Shown: piece by piece, positions 10,672 through 20,778 of the stretch
Numbering within the stretch: the first letter of the stretch is position 1
Layout: every line of letters starts with the position of its first letter
Assembly (NCBI GenBank): GCA_030686995.1
Contig: CM060686.1
Coordinates: forward strand, 75,095,757-75,159,756
DNA length: 64,000 nt
From: Artemisia argyi
Lineage: Eukaryota > Streptophyta > Magnoliopsida > Asterales > Asteraceae
Direction of reading: 5' to 3'
Position numbers and translations under genes: made by a program
Notes under the pieces: model-generated
Seen by the model: the letters and a program-made list of their open reading frames with translations, nothing else
Told to the model about the DNA's origin: nothing
Databases searched by the model: none

Positions 10672-11256
10672 TTTATAGAGTTGGAGACTTTCGAAAAGTG
10701 TGTTTGGATTTGATGTTCTTCCATTCAAAGATGGAGGTTTGTAATTATTTGGAAGGGTTATGAATGTTGTCACTTCACTAGAAGTCAGCCCAATGAGGTT
10801 TGATGGAGTAAGATGACCAAGATATACACTAAATGCTATGTGGTCATGTCAAATGATTTAGTTTAGATATTCCACGGATTTCAAGGAACCTTTCAAAGGG
10901 TTCCTTTCTTTGTGTAGAAGGGATTCCTTGGGTAAAGTATGTTTGAATTTGAATTTTGGCGGGAAGTGGCTTCCTATTTGTTTTAATTGGTGAAACTGAT
11001 CCTAATATGTTTATTGGAAGTTAGGGAATATGTTTCTCACTAAAGAAAATGACTTGGTATTTGAGAAAGTGTAAAATAAACAAAAAAAAAAAAAAAAAAA
11101 AAAAAAAGAAAAAAAAAATCTGCAGGTGATTGGCGGAACCTAACACATACACAGGCGGAACCCTATTTTGGGTTCCGTCTGATCTGTTTAGCCAAAACTG
11201 GGTTACCCAGAAAAATGCACTGGCGGAACCATGTTTTCGGTTCCGCCGGTTCCGCC
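10672..11256 (-). promoter_or_regulatory. Putative internal promoter module before the Pro-rich ORF of SIRE-1
   Basis: Five copies of the LTR-specific motif occur here: GGCGGAACC at 11132, 11154 and 11222, and GGTTCCGCC at 11239 and 11248. A long interrupted poly(A) run (poly(T) on the element strand, about 11080-11118) and a CTCTATAAAT box (10680-10671) follow, 85 bp before the ATG at 10587. Promoter function is inferred from similarity to U3. Confidence 0.45.
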
Positions 11257-11660
11257 AAGTCACATAAACGAGACAGAACAGGTGTACGGGGGTCGAGACT
11301 AAATCCAAATTTTCCGAAAAATCTTGGAACATAAAATTTAAGGTATACCTGATTAGGAAATGCAAAAAATGGATGTAGAAACATTCTTACCGTTATACTT
11401 TGACCGAGGGCTAACGAAATTCAATATACTAAGTGAGATTTTCCATGTACTTGAACATTTGGCAACATATAAAATGTTGTCATCCTGCATAAATGTTAAG
11501 CCAATACATTGTCCAAAGATAATACTAGAATACGGAAATATTAAAGACCGTAAACCATCACAATTCTCATAATTTAACGACTACATATTTCTAAGATATA
11601 GTAAATCCAAATGCTCCTTATGCAACTATCTCAAAAGTGATCCATCTTCTTCTTGAGCTT

Positions 11661-12859
11661 TCAAAGATACCTTCCAATGCATTTCCACATTCCTTTTGTT
11701 TGCTTGAATTCTTCGGATTCATTTTTAATAGAGGGAACTTCTTGCAGGTAGTCAAGTGGGGCTAGCCTAGAGTTAGGAAGACCATCATCATCATTCATTG
11801 ATGAAGATGAAGATGAAGGCGAGGGAGAGCGAAGACATTTTCCTTTGGTCTTAGATACTCTCTTACCACTAAGAGGGACAAAGATGTGAGGAACTAGAGA
11901 GTAGTCAAGGCGAATTCCTTTGTCATTAGGTGGAATTGGTGAGATGGCTCTAAAGAGACGGGTGAGAAGCATTCCGTACGGAATTGGTGAGATGGCTCTA
12001 AAGGTATGGCGGCCATTCTTCTAGCCATGTAATAAGCCAAGATGAAGGGTTGTCTAATGGAGATACTATAGAGCATGTAACAAAGACACGTGTTCACATG
12101 ATCTCTATTTCCTACAGAACATATGACATTAGCTCTAAGAACTTCTTCCCACTTCCTAAATTGAGGTTTAAGTTCATTATGTTCCATTCCAAACAGGTCT
12201 TTGTTCACTTCACTTCCTGAACGATTTTTCCTAGTGTTGGAGGTTCTTACGAAGAGATGGTCACGAAGTGCTTCTTTACTAATAAAAAGAGCGGCATAAA
12301 CGGGATTGCAATTAATGGAGTCAAGACTTGTAAGGTGCCACTTATCCGTGTAGAGACACGTTCCATTACTTGGGATACCAAGAATTTGAGCAAATAGTTC
12401 CAAAGGAATGGTGTTTTGATGGTGGTTGGTAGTGAAGTTTAAGGAGATTTGACCGTATTCATCACTAGAGAGAACCACGGTAGCATAGAACTCTAGAATA
12501 AACCTAGGACAAATTTGTTCATCAATGTCTAGAAGACAATCGAAGTTAATGGTTGCTAATTCTTGACGACTAGAAGTTCCTTCTAAGAAGGATGAATCAA
12601 TGGTTCTCCCCCCATGGACGTACCATTTTTCTAAGCCCTTAAAGATTTTGACTTGGGTTGTAGTAAGACCTATGGTCATATGGTGTTTGGGTAGATACTT
12701 AAGGGTGTCCTTGTGATCGGAGAATGTTGCGGGAGGCATGTTGATTCCTAGAAAACACAAAATTTCACTTTTTAGTTTAAGTTGACGATTATTGCAATGT
12801 GGATGTTCTAGTGTGTGCCTATATGCAAACGATGTGGAGACTTGGTTATCTTGACTCAT
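11661..12859 (-). pseudogene. 3' ORF of SIRE-1, about 400 codons, broken by a frame change
   Basis: The frame begins at the ATG at 12859 (MSQDNQVSTSF) and runs to 11894. The following frame (11972-11661) carries the rest, ending in a Ser-rich, acidic C-terminus. It resembles uncharacterised 3' ORF proteins of Asteraceae SIRE-type elements: RFILEFYATVVL, a central LELFAQILGIPSNG, VGNRDHVNTCLCYMLYSI and GMLLTRLF. The switch occurs at a 24-bp sequence present twice (11932-11955 and 11980-12003). No enzymatic motif is visible and its role is unknown. The GGCGGAACC-type motif lies both before (13441-13500) and after it (11132-11256). Confidence 0.65.
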
Positions 12860-13440
12860 TTTGATGCTCAAAACGTTTTATAATCCAAGTCTTTGTCATA
12901 AACGATAAGATAACCCAAATGTTCGTAATTCAATGTGGCTTCGGTTGAATGTACCCGAAAATACATATTAGTTATGTACTCCCTTTAGCATTCAAGAGAT
13001 TCTATGCAAATGATGTTTTTGTGACTTTTTTCATTTGTATTAACAATGTGACAAAGGGTTGTGTTCTAATTGTGAAAAATTATTTTCAAAAAGTTTACTT
13101 GGGGAGTTTGGCAAATCACGATAGTAATTAAGAGGATGCAGTTCCTAACTAAGGGAAAACATGATTAGTTCATGACCAAGGTTTTTCATGAATGAACAAA
13201 TTTGTGCATAAACCCTAAGATTTTAGCTTTTGTGATTGAGTGGAAATCCTAGACATGGATTAAACATGTAATTAATATAAAGAAAACTTACAATGATGAT
13301 TAACAAGGAGAGTACTTGATAGAGAGCCCTAATCTTCGAGTATTTAAGTGTTTATGAGTGAATGATGGTCGTTTGTGAGTTATAGTTGTGGTTTAGGGAG
13401 TGTTTGGTTTAATCCTAGGAATAAGTTGATTTGCAGAGTT
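12860..13440 (-). other. Non-coding spacer before the SIRE-1 3' ORF
   Basis: AT-rich sequence with no supportable gene. Together with 13441-13500 it forms the pol-to-3' ORF spacer. Confidence 0.5.
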
Positions 13441-13500
13441 GGTGGACCTGGTGAAACCAGAAAGAGGGTTCCACCTGTTTAGTCTCAGGGTTCCGCCACA
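13441..13500 (-). promoter_or_regulatory. Second internal copy of the SIRE-1 U3 motif, before the 3' ORF
   Basis: Degenerate copies GGTGGACCT, GGTGAAACC, GGGTTCCACC and GGGTTCCGCC lie between the pol end (13565) and the ORF start (12859). A CTATAAC box is at about 13385 on the element strand. It is weaker than the 11132-11256 cluster. Confidence 0.4.
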
Positions 13501-13564
13501 TCAGCCGAGATGGAAAATGTTTTGATTTGTTTTGATTTTTGTGATTTTATTCTAATGTTCCAAA

Positions 13565-14290
13565 CTATAATGTAGGTTCCATAAGTCCTAAGCCAAGCCT
13601 AAGAAGGTTGAATGGTTCTCGTTTAGGATGTTTTGTGAAAGTGTTGACGATGTAGTTTTCGTATGAAACTTTCTTGGTTGAAATGTCCCTTAATGAACAT
13701 TTTTACCAAGGCGATGATGATGAATTCCAATATATTTAGTGAGAGCATATTAGATTGGATTATCACTTAGGTCGATGCTTCCGTTGTTGTCGTTTAGATG
13801 ATGAAGATGACATCAAGTAAGAATATGATGTTGACGGGAGTCTTCTTGATCTTAAGGAACTTGTTGACATGCTTTTCAGCCCGATATGGCTTTAGTATGT
13901 TGAGGTAGCACGATTCGTTTGTTACTTAGAGAACTATGAGGTGAGACAATGTCAAAAAAAAGTACAAATACCATTTGTGATTTTTCTTATTAACATAGTC
14001 ACCGACATAATCCAAGTAGGCATGCACTATGGTGTCTACTCCCGTTTCTTTGGGATACCATGACTCTAAATGTGCAGTAATCCAAAAGTTCGTTTAACGA
14101 CTTCAAGGTGGATTAGGATATTCTTGAAAACGATCACATAGGAAAATACTAAATATAACTTCGGGTCTACTAGCCGTGAGGTAAAGTAGACTTTCAATCA
14201 TACCACTTTATTTAGTTTTATCTATGGATTCAATTTTCTCATCCTTGGTGAGACATAGAACACGTAATTCATTATGTACTTGTGAGGAAC
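13565..14290 (-). pseudogene. Degraded copia RT/RNase H end of SIRE-1 pol
   Basis: Scattered but clear copia motifs appear on the minus strand in changing frames: MIESLLYLTASRPEVIF near 14200, AHLESWYPKETGVDTIVHA near 14050, YALTK-IG-HHH near 13740, and REPFN-LRLGLGLME just before the stop at 13565. These are the C-terminal RT connection and RNase H of Ty1/copia. Frameshifts and stops are frequent. The order and strand fit the SIRE-1 element. Confidence 0.75.
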
Positions 14291-15540
14291 TAGGAATGTC
14301 TTCTAAGTGATTATTGCATGCTTTTTAGAGCTTGCGAAAAGTCTTTCATAGTGTTTTATCTTGACTTTGTTTATTTTCTTTCCAACATCTTTATTTATTT
14401 TGTAAGATTCAATTATGATTTTACTCTTTGATTTAGACGCTAAGGTCAAAACTTCATTTTTATCAGATTTGTTTATTTATATCCAAGATGCTTGTTTTAA
14501 ACCAATGTTTGACATGAGATAACATATGTTAATTTCAGTTTCAGCTTATGTCTTTATGGTTCTTTTTATTAATGAAACTAATCTACTAAATGACTCTTAA
14601 ATCTTTTAGCAAATTCTCTATTTAATAGTTCATCTTCCTTGTCATTACCTAAGCTCTCTTATCTTACCATTATTCGATTTTTCACTAAGTTATCATCTAC
14701 CAAAAGTGATGTCTTAAAGAAAGATGGTCATTAGTTGAATGTTAAGTTTAACAATTTCTCGATTCATTAGGTTCTTTTGTTTAAAATAATATAACCTTTG
14801 TTATTATAAAACCATCCAAGAGGTATGTCTCCATAAAACTTAGAGTTGAATCTTTATGTGCAAAACCTTGGTGTTTTAGAATACAATGTTTTCTTCAAAT
14901 CTATTAAACTGTTTTGATGTACTCTATTCCTTTTTGTATGCTTCATGTGAAGATTTATTAAACGAGAGTTTAGGACATGATTGAAAATTCAAGTCTTTGA
15001 TTTTATATGATATTATCTCATAAACTATTTTGAAGCATTTTATTTATTGAATTTGCAAGCATCAAAAAAGTGTTGGTCATCTTATCACTTAGGAGATTCT
15101 TAGTTACCTCACTTATAAACAAGCATTAAGTGAGACTCACTCAAGAGTTCTAATTTTCTATGTCCGAGGGCTAAATAAGACGAAGCACCTTATGTATCCC
15201 ATTTATTGTTATGTGGAAATCCTTTGACCACAGAGGATCCAATCCTCTCTATAACTTACTAAAGAAAGAAAAACTTAAGGTATGAACTACTAATACTACA
15301 CACGATAAATCTTAACCAAAAAGCACAAAACAACACCAGGTAAGTTTGAAGAAAAGCGTACCTTTTAAGTTCCAAAGAGATGCTACCAAGAAGGATATAC
15401 ATAATTCATTTCATCTTAACTTGTAGGAAAGCTTGGAAACTCAAGTACTCATGAATCCGAGGTGGTTAGTCAAACATATAAAAGCATATTACAAAATGAC
15501 CTTTGTCCTTTTAACATAAGCATCTATTTGAGATTGAGCA
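14291..15540 (-). other. Unreadable interval of SIRE-1
   Basis: This AT-rich sequence should hold protease, integrase and most of RT, but I can read no conserved motif in either strand. The 1.25 kb available is also far too short for those domains, so both deletion and decay are likely. Confidence 0.4.
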
Positions 15541-15544
15541 ACTT

Positions 15545-16550
15545 CTAAACTTTTCTTCTAGGCTTAACAAACTTCACTTCCTTTGCTTTATTTGTTGATG
15601 ATGCATTCGAGTTAAATCCTAATCCGGTTTTGACTCTAAATGACTTTTGACTTTTTAACAAGTTTTCAAGAGATTTTGAACTTTCTTCGAATTTAACTAA
15701 CATTTTTCCTTTTTCATTTTGTCTTTTAATTTCATATTTTTAATCTTGACATATTTTGCATTCTAAATCAATTTCAACATTACTCTTAAGCGTAGACATT
15801 TTGTCTTCTAACATGATTTCCATTTCAAAATTGTTCTTGAGAGATTTTGAAGGTTCATTGTTAAAGATTGTTTTTAGGTTCATGTTACACAAATTTTTAG
15901 ACTCATTATCTAGTTTAGTGAATTCTAAGATGAATGTGTCAAAGCAAAAGTGTTTAGTTTCAAGTTGTACCTTGTTTGTAGTTTTATCAAATTCATAACT
16001 ACACATCGGATGGTCGTCTTGATCTTCATCCGTGTCACTCCATGATTCGTAAGCAAGTCCTCTTTGAGCTTGACACAAGTTTTCATCTTCACTTATACCT
16101 TCATTTAAAACATTTAGACTCGTAGCACATGTATTTATTTCAACTAAATGTCTATCTATTAGTTTTTCTAAGACTACCAATTCATATGTAAGATCAAGTT
16201 GATCATCTTTGACTTGACATATTTCTTGATGAAAATTTAATATATTTTTCCAAATATCATTAGCCGTTTGGCAAAAATACACTCTTTCATATTCAATCCT
16301 TAGTAAAATTTTATAAATCATTATCTTAGCTTTAATGTTTTTATCAACTTTAGGATAATCATCTTGATATTTAAAACTTGTTTTTGTTGGTTTAAAATCA
16401 CCAATGGAAATAATATGCTAACGATCTTTATCAATTGATTTCACATACTTTTCAAATTTACTTTTTCATTCAAGGAAATTTTCTTTTTCAAATAGCGGTG
16501 ACTTTTGAATAGATTGCCCTTCTTTGAGATTTTCAAAATCCATGGATCGA
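15545..16550 (-). pseudogene. Degraded gag of SIRE-1
   Basis: The N-terminal motif MDFENLKEGQSIQKSPLFE at about 16540 matches the start of the gag at 24491. An open stretch (16321-15740) includes RIEYERVYFCQTANDIWKN, typical of the UBN2-type Gag domain. A lysine-rich C-terminal part with NLLKSQKSFRVKTGLGFN lies at about 15660-15600. The zinc knuckle segment is not visible, so part of the middle is deleted or decayed. Confidence 0.7.
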
Positions 16551-16583
16551 TCCAAGTTTTAAAATAAAAGTTTTAAACCATGG

Positions 16584-16755
16584 ATTAGGAAATATAACAA
16601 TGTTTATGTTAAATATGAAATGTAAAGTCTAGTTATACAAGACTAAAACTAAAATCATGTTTTACTAAAAACTAAAGTTTACACTTTGTCGTTAACAAAA
16701 CTTAGCAAAGATCGTAAAATATAAATAATATTTTTAGCCGATATTTGTATTAACA
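16584..16755 (-). repeat. 5' LTR remnant of SIRE-1
   Basis: About 172 bp matching the first part of the 3' LTR (8966-9139) with few differences, starting TGTTAATACAAATATCGGC on the element strand at 16755. The remaining ~950 bp of the LTR and the primer binding site are deleted. GGTGG follows at 16756-16760. Confidence 0.85.
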
Positions 16756-17064
16756 GGTGGTGATGACGACATTTGTGGATAATAACCGTATTATGGGTTA
16801 AATGGTTGTTGCATTTGGTTTTGTTGTTGTTGGTTAAACGCTTGATTCATTTGGTTTTGTTGATGTTAGTTAAATGGTGGTTGTATTTGGTTTTGTTGTT
16901 GTTGGTTAAATGGTGGTTGCATTTGGTTTTGTTGTTGTTGGTTAAAAGATGGTGAAAATAGATTATTTGTATATACAAGCTTGATATGTTGATGTGTAAT
17001 TGAAACTAGTGGGTCAAAAATTAACCGGTGGTGACTGACTAGTTAAGATGAAATTGGTGTCCGT
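16756..17064 (-). pseudogene. Gln/Asn-rich ORF fragment hit by SIRE-1
   Basis: On the minus strand the frame reads FNQQQQNQMQPP-type units, then YGYYPQMSSSPP, and continues at 8011-7966 as PPFQTQVSQSFSPIN. One or two TAA codons sit at positions expected to be Gln. Similar Gln/Asn/Pro-rich N-termini occur in Asteraceae proteins annotated near PIF/Harbinger Myb-like ORFs, but there is no diagnostic domain here, so I do not name it. The intact 5-bp duplication shows that the frame was continuous before insertion. Confidence 0.5.
16806..16950. repeat. 36-bp minisatellite, about four units
   Basis: Unit TTTGGTTTTGTTGTTG plus about 20 more bases, repeated about four times with small changes. On the minus strand each unit encodes 12 residues of the FNQQQQNQMQPP type, so it expands a Gln-rich stretch without shifting the frame. 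Confidence 0.75.
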
Positions 17065-17402
17065 TGTCATTGGAACATATTGTTGTCGTCCAGATTTTGG
17101 TGTTTTGTTTTTGGGAGTTTTGAAAGACAATTTCTTTTAGTTGGTGTTGGTTGAAGAAGATGAAATGGGAAAAATGAAAGTGGATGATGAATATATAGGG
17201 AAAAAAGGGGATGATGCATTTGATTAAATATGTATTCGTTGGTTGGTTTTTGTTTTTTTCCCTTCAATTGTTTCGATCCACAAACGGACATAACCAAATA
17301 GGTGGGGGGGGGGGGGGGGGGGGGGACGCGTCCGGTTGAGTTTGAGGTAACAAGGAGAACGTGTCTGGTTGGGGGTGGACAACAAAGTTGTCTCGGGGGT
17401 CG
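17065..17402. other. Unassigned interval with a 22-G homopolymer
   Basis: No gene is supportable. The tract of 22 G residues is at 17304-17325. The short Pro-rich frames across it are artefacts of the homopolymer. Confidence 0.4.
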
Positions 17403-18518
17403 GACGCTTACTACGATCAGTCTTAATGATCAAAGATCTTTTATCATACATCATGCATCAAACACTTGCATCATTTTATAAACTCTTGCATAATTTTATA
17501 TACATTCAAATCAATTTTATTTAACTTCATTCTAAATAAAATGTTTTCTAAATACAAATTAACAACTAGCAAGATTCTTTCAATTTAGAAATTGCTTAAA
17601 ATCTCATCTTTCATTGAAAGATAGGTTAAACATTCTTGTAATAATCCAAATCAAAAAAAGAAGACGTCAATTGTGTTTTTGCATAAAAACACTCATTAAA
17701 CATTTTTAGCATTCGAGTGTTAACACTTTAGGAAAGCATCAAACATGCTTTTTTTACAACTCTTCCCTAAGCATTCTAGAATGGAAACTATGCAAATCAA
17801 AGTTGAAAAACATTTCAAAACGGATTTATTTTTGTGGACCGTAGACCCACGAATTCTACAGACTCGCAGATCCCGCAAGGGTCAGTGGGTCCGTGGTACA
17901 CTGATACAAGTTCCTTCTTGCCTATATAAACAAGCTATTTTGCTACCTTTTAACTCACCATTTGCAAACAGATCTCAAGCATTACTAAGAACATTCATTC
18001 ATAATAATCTTTGATCATTATCTTTTTTCAATTCATTCAAAGTGATTCACTTTTAGCAAGGGAAGAACACAATAAAAGCTCAAGTCTTTTGTGCTGATAT
18101 AATTTGTATTGGCAACTTTGTTGTGTTACCATATTCAGCTATTATAGTTCAAAGTCGTATTCACTATTATACACCAAACTAGAGTGAGATATGTTAGTGT
18201 TTTAGGCCTCAAAACACCTCGAGAGAAAGGTTGGTTATGCCTAGTTAGGACTCAATATCTAGCTTTGTACCGGTAAAATTGTAAGCGATATTAGATTGTT
18301 GAGTTAGTGAAATAAATCTCGAGTAGGAAATTCTGGGAGTGGAGTAGAGCGAAGGGAAGTTTCGTGACTATACCACTATAAATTCTCGTCTTTGGTTTGG
18401 TCTCTCATTTATTTATTGTCTTGCATTTATACATATATAGTGTTATTCTTTGTTCATGATGATTTTCAAAACTAAATTTTAAAAAGCAAAATTATTCAAC
18501 ACCTTTTAGTTTTTCACA
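17403..18518 (+). repeat. SIRE-like LTR, probably solo or truncated (left end uncertain)
   Basis: The right end (TTTTAGTTTTTCACA at 18518) and the preceding region match the 3' parts of the SIRE-like LTRs at 24423 and 31347. They share the CTCGAG-rich stretch and the CTCGAGTAGG-GGAGTGGAGTAG block. No primer binding site follows, so it is not an intact 5' LTR. The left end could not be fixed. Confidence 0.55.
17838..17929 (+). promoter_or_regulatory. U3 palindromes and TATA of the LTR at 17403-18518
   Basis: GTGGACCGTAGACCCAC and GTGGGTCCGTGG form inverted GGACC/GGTCC motifs about 25-80 bp upstream of TATATAAA (about 17922-17929). GTGGGTCC also fits the class I TCP factor consensus GTGGGNCC. 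This is another family-specific palindrome set next to a TATA box. Confidence 0.45.
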
Positions 18519-18765
18519 AGTTTGATTGTCCTTGAGAATGAGCTAGCTCCTTCCTCTGCTTTTGGATTGTTAAACAACTTGATCCAATTTAAGAAGCATT
18601 TCCTATGTCAATTTGGGCAGATAGATTCATTTCATTGTCACTTAAAATTTTGAAAATGTTTATTAACTAGGTTAAATTGTTAGTTATTGGTTGATTTTCA
18701 TAAGCTACTAGATTAGATCTGAAATTAGAATACAGGGCATGTAATTTATTAGTGGTTTGTATATA
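18519..18765. other. Unassigned interval
   Basis: AT-rich DNA, no coding frame, repeat or element end recognised. Confidence 0.3.
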
Positions 18766-18928
18766 TGTTAAGTGGATTTATTCCTATTAGATTAGTATTA
18801 GTATTTTTGTTAGACTAGTATTTGTATTTGTATTGGTTTAGGCCCCTACCTAAGTGTTAAGTTATTCATTGATATAAATATTGGGTCACATGTAAACATT
18901 ATTACTAATCAATATATAACGTCTTACA
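18766..18928 (+). repeat. 5' terminal repeat of the TRIM-like element
   Basis: 163 bp, TGTTAAGTGGA to GTCTTACA. It contains the stretch TTGGTTTAGGCCCC shared with the other copy. Confidence 0.55.
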
Positions 18929-19742
18929 TTATATACGAGCTATAGGTAAGACCCAGCAACAAAAATTTGCTATCCTCCGGTCAATGGCTAGTCACCAGTA
19001 TCCAAAGGGATCCTAGTTATTTTCGCTTTATTTAATTTTTGTTTAATAAGGATTTTGTTCTTTTAGCCATGAAAAAAGGGTCCGTTTATTCATTCGTTTA
19101 GATTAAAGGTTCGTTGTGTGTTTATTTATTACTTGTTTTTTGGTGGAGGATTTAGGTTCATTTAGCTATGATGATGAAGAAGAAGAAAGTTTGTTTTAGG
19201 TTTGGTTGGATCGAAGTATAGTTTTTTTTGTTTGTTTGAAGATTTGTTTGTATTGAAGAAGCGATTTTGTGCTTGGGATTGTGTTTTTGGATTTGATAGT
19301 TCATATATTCTTAAGATTGTTTGAATTACTATTTAGGAATATATGATATACTAAGTTTTAATTGGATGGTAGAATTCATGGGTCAGTGGGAATACTAATT
19401 GCATTAGGTGAATAACAATCTAGCGTATTTGTTTGTTCACTTTTGGTTTAGTAACCAATATGTTTGATTATATTCGACAAAATTAATTTGAGATTTTTGG
19501 GATGTATGAAGACGATACTCTGGTTTTGTGGTATTCATAGTATTTGTTTGGAATTGATTTAAGATCGATTTTCAAACCCTTTTCTCCACTAAGTCGATTA
19601 AAGCTCGATTGTCTCCGCTTTATTTCTTTGTTTGCAACATAAGTCGACTAAAGCTCGACTACTTTTTTCCTAAACTTCGACAACTATAAGTCGAACTCTT
19701 CCTCACCCTTCACCTTAACGTCTTACCAAATATTCATTCATA

Positions 19743-19970
19743 ATGACGAATGATACTCCCCCTCTTCCTTGCCTATTGCACACCGATAAACTTTATATCG
19801 TTAACTCTATTACCAACCTCATTCCTCTTATAATTGATGTGGACAAATCTAGCTATGCCGCCTGGTGTTACTTCTTTAAGGATCGTTATGAAAATTTTGA
19901 TGTCCTAAAGTACACCATTTGTGCATCTACAAGTTTTTTTTTTATAAGTACCGTACGCCTTGTTTGGTGA
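19743..19970 (+). pseudogene. Copia gag N-terminal fragment
   Basis: A 75-codon frame from the ATG at 19743. LYIVNSITNLIPLIIDVDKS followed by YAAWCYFFKDRYENFDVLKY is the start of the Gag domain of a plant copia lineage (UBN2_3-like). It stops before any zinc knuckle and has no pol, so the element cannot move on its own. Confidence 0.6.
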
Positions 19971-20020
19971 GTTTCAAGACAGTTTGAGCATTCGTTTCCT
20001 TGCCGCTCCAACTACAGGGC

Positions 20021-20178
20021 TGTAAAGTGGACTTATTTGTATTGGAAATGTATAAGTATTTGTGTTAGATTAGTATTGGTATTGGTTTAGGCCCCGACCC
20101 AAGTGTTAGGTTAGTTCTTCAGTATAAATATTAGGTCTTATGTAAACATTGTTATCAATTAATATATCACGTCTTACA
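20021..20178 (+). repeat. 3' terminal repeat of the TRIM-like element
   Basis: 158 bp, TGTAAAGTGGA to GTCTTACA. It differs from the left copy at several sites and by small indels. Confidence 0.55.
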
Positions 20179-20264
20179 CTAGCTACATTATTTTGTTGTA
20201 TTGAATGGCAATAATACATGACATATTTAAACTCACACACGCTATTATAGTATCTATTGCACTG

Positions 20265-20265
20265 G

Positions 20266-20342
<77 letters not shown>
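20265..20342. repeat. (TA)n microsatellite
   Basis: Almost uninterrupted TA dinucleotides for about 75 bp. ORFs made of Tyr-Ile repeats on both strands are artefacts. It lies at the start of a Helitron-like segment, where the related copy at 38332 has a much shorter TA run. Confidence 0.95.
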
Positions 20343-20345
<3 letters not shown>

Positions 20346-20420
20346 TAAAAGAGGGGAGGATGATTGGGACAACTACTGTAGCTGCTACAGTCGTTTGTAC
20401 AGTAACGTGCTTCAAGATGT
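20343..20420 (+). mobile_element. Helitron-like 5' segment with palindrome
   Basis: ACTAAAAGAGGGGAGGA is followed by ACTGTAGCTGCTACAGT (8+1+8 palindrome) and TTTGTACAGTAAC. The same series occurs at 38340-38405 in a better-defined Helitron. No matching 3' end is assigned. Confidence 0.45.
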
Positions 20421-20778
20421 TGTACCCAAGTGTGCAACCCAGCTACATATAAACACACCACACCGCCATTCTCAATCTTCTCCTTCCCATCACTCACCTC
20501 TCACAATTGATGTTACTGATTACGACTTAGAAACATGAAAAGGAACATCAAATAAACAAAACCCACCACTCAAATTAATATCTAACACACATAATCATAA
20601 ACCCCCAATGACGCATAAACCTTAATCCTATGATTCATCAAATCAAACAATCTTGCCGTTGGATTCACAATCCCTTGAAAACCATCTTTTATAATAGGCT
20701 AAAGATCATAATAGTACTTACCGATTAATGATTTGAAGGACGGATTAATAGATTGGTTATGGATCGTTGATGTGGTAG

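Larger units (their letters stand above)
8012..16755 (-). mobile_element. SIRE-like Ty1/copia element with 3' ORFs, degraded (SIRE-1)
   Basis: The element is bounded by identical 5-bp duplications GGTGG at 8007-8011 and 16756-16760. On the minus strand the order is a 5' LTR remnant (16755-16584), degraded gag (16550-15545), a degraded interval, copia RNase H remnants (about 14290-13565), a 3' ORF of about 400 codons (12859-11661), a Pro-rich ORF (10587-9883), a purine tract and a 3' LTR (9139-8012). The order gag - pol - extra 3' ORFs is that of the SIRE/Maximus lineage. Protease, integrase and most of RT are missing or unreadable, so the copy is dead. Confidence 0.85.
18766..20178 (+). mobile_element. 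Short copia-derived element with ~160-bp terminal repeats (TRIM-like)
   Basis: Direct repeats at 18766-18928 and 20021-20178 share a TATAAATATT box and the end AACGTCTTACA/CACGTCTTACA. Between them is about 1.1 kb with a fragment of copia gag and nothing else. No convincing primer binding site or target duplication is visible, so the exact ends are uncertain. Confidence 0.55.

Noticed and set aside
11021..11384. Phe-rich and other minus-strand frames around the poly(A) tract
   Set aside because: The open frame is caused by the homopolymer; the stretch also contains the GGCGGAACC cluster and has no homologous protein.
17067..17454. Pro-rich frames across the G22 tract
   Set aside because: Poly-Pro arises from the homopolymer. 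No start context or domain supports a gene.
20106..20538. ORFs on both strands made of Tyr-Ile repeats
   Set aside because: They are translations of the (TA)n microsatellite and have no independent support.
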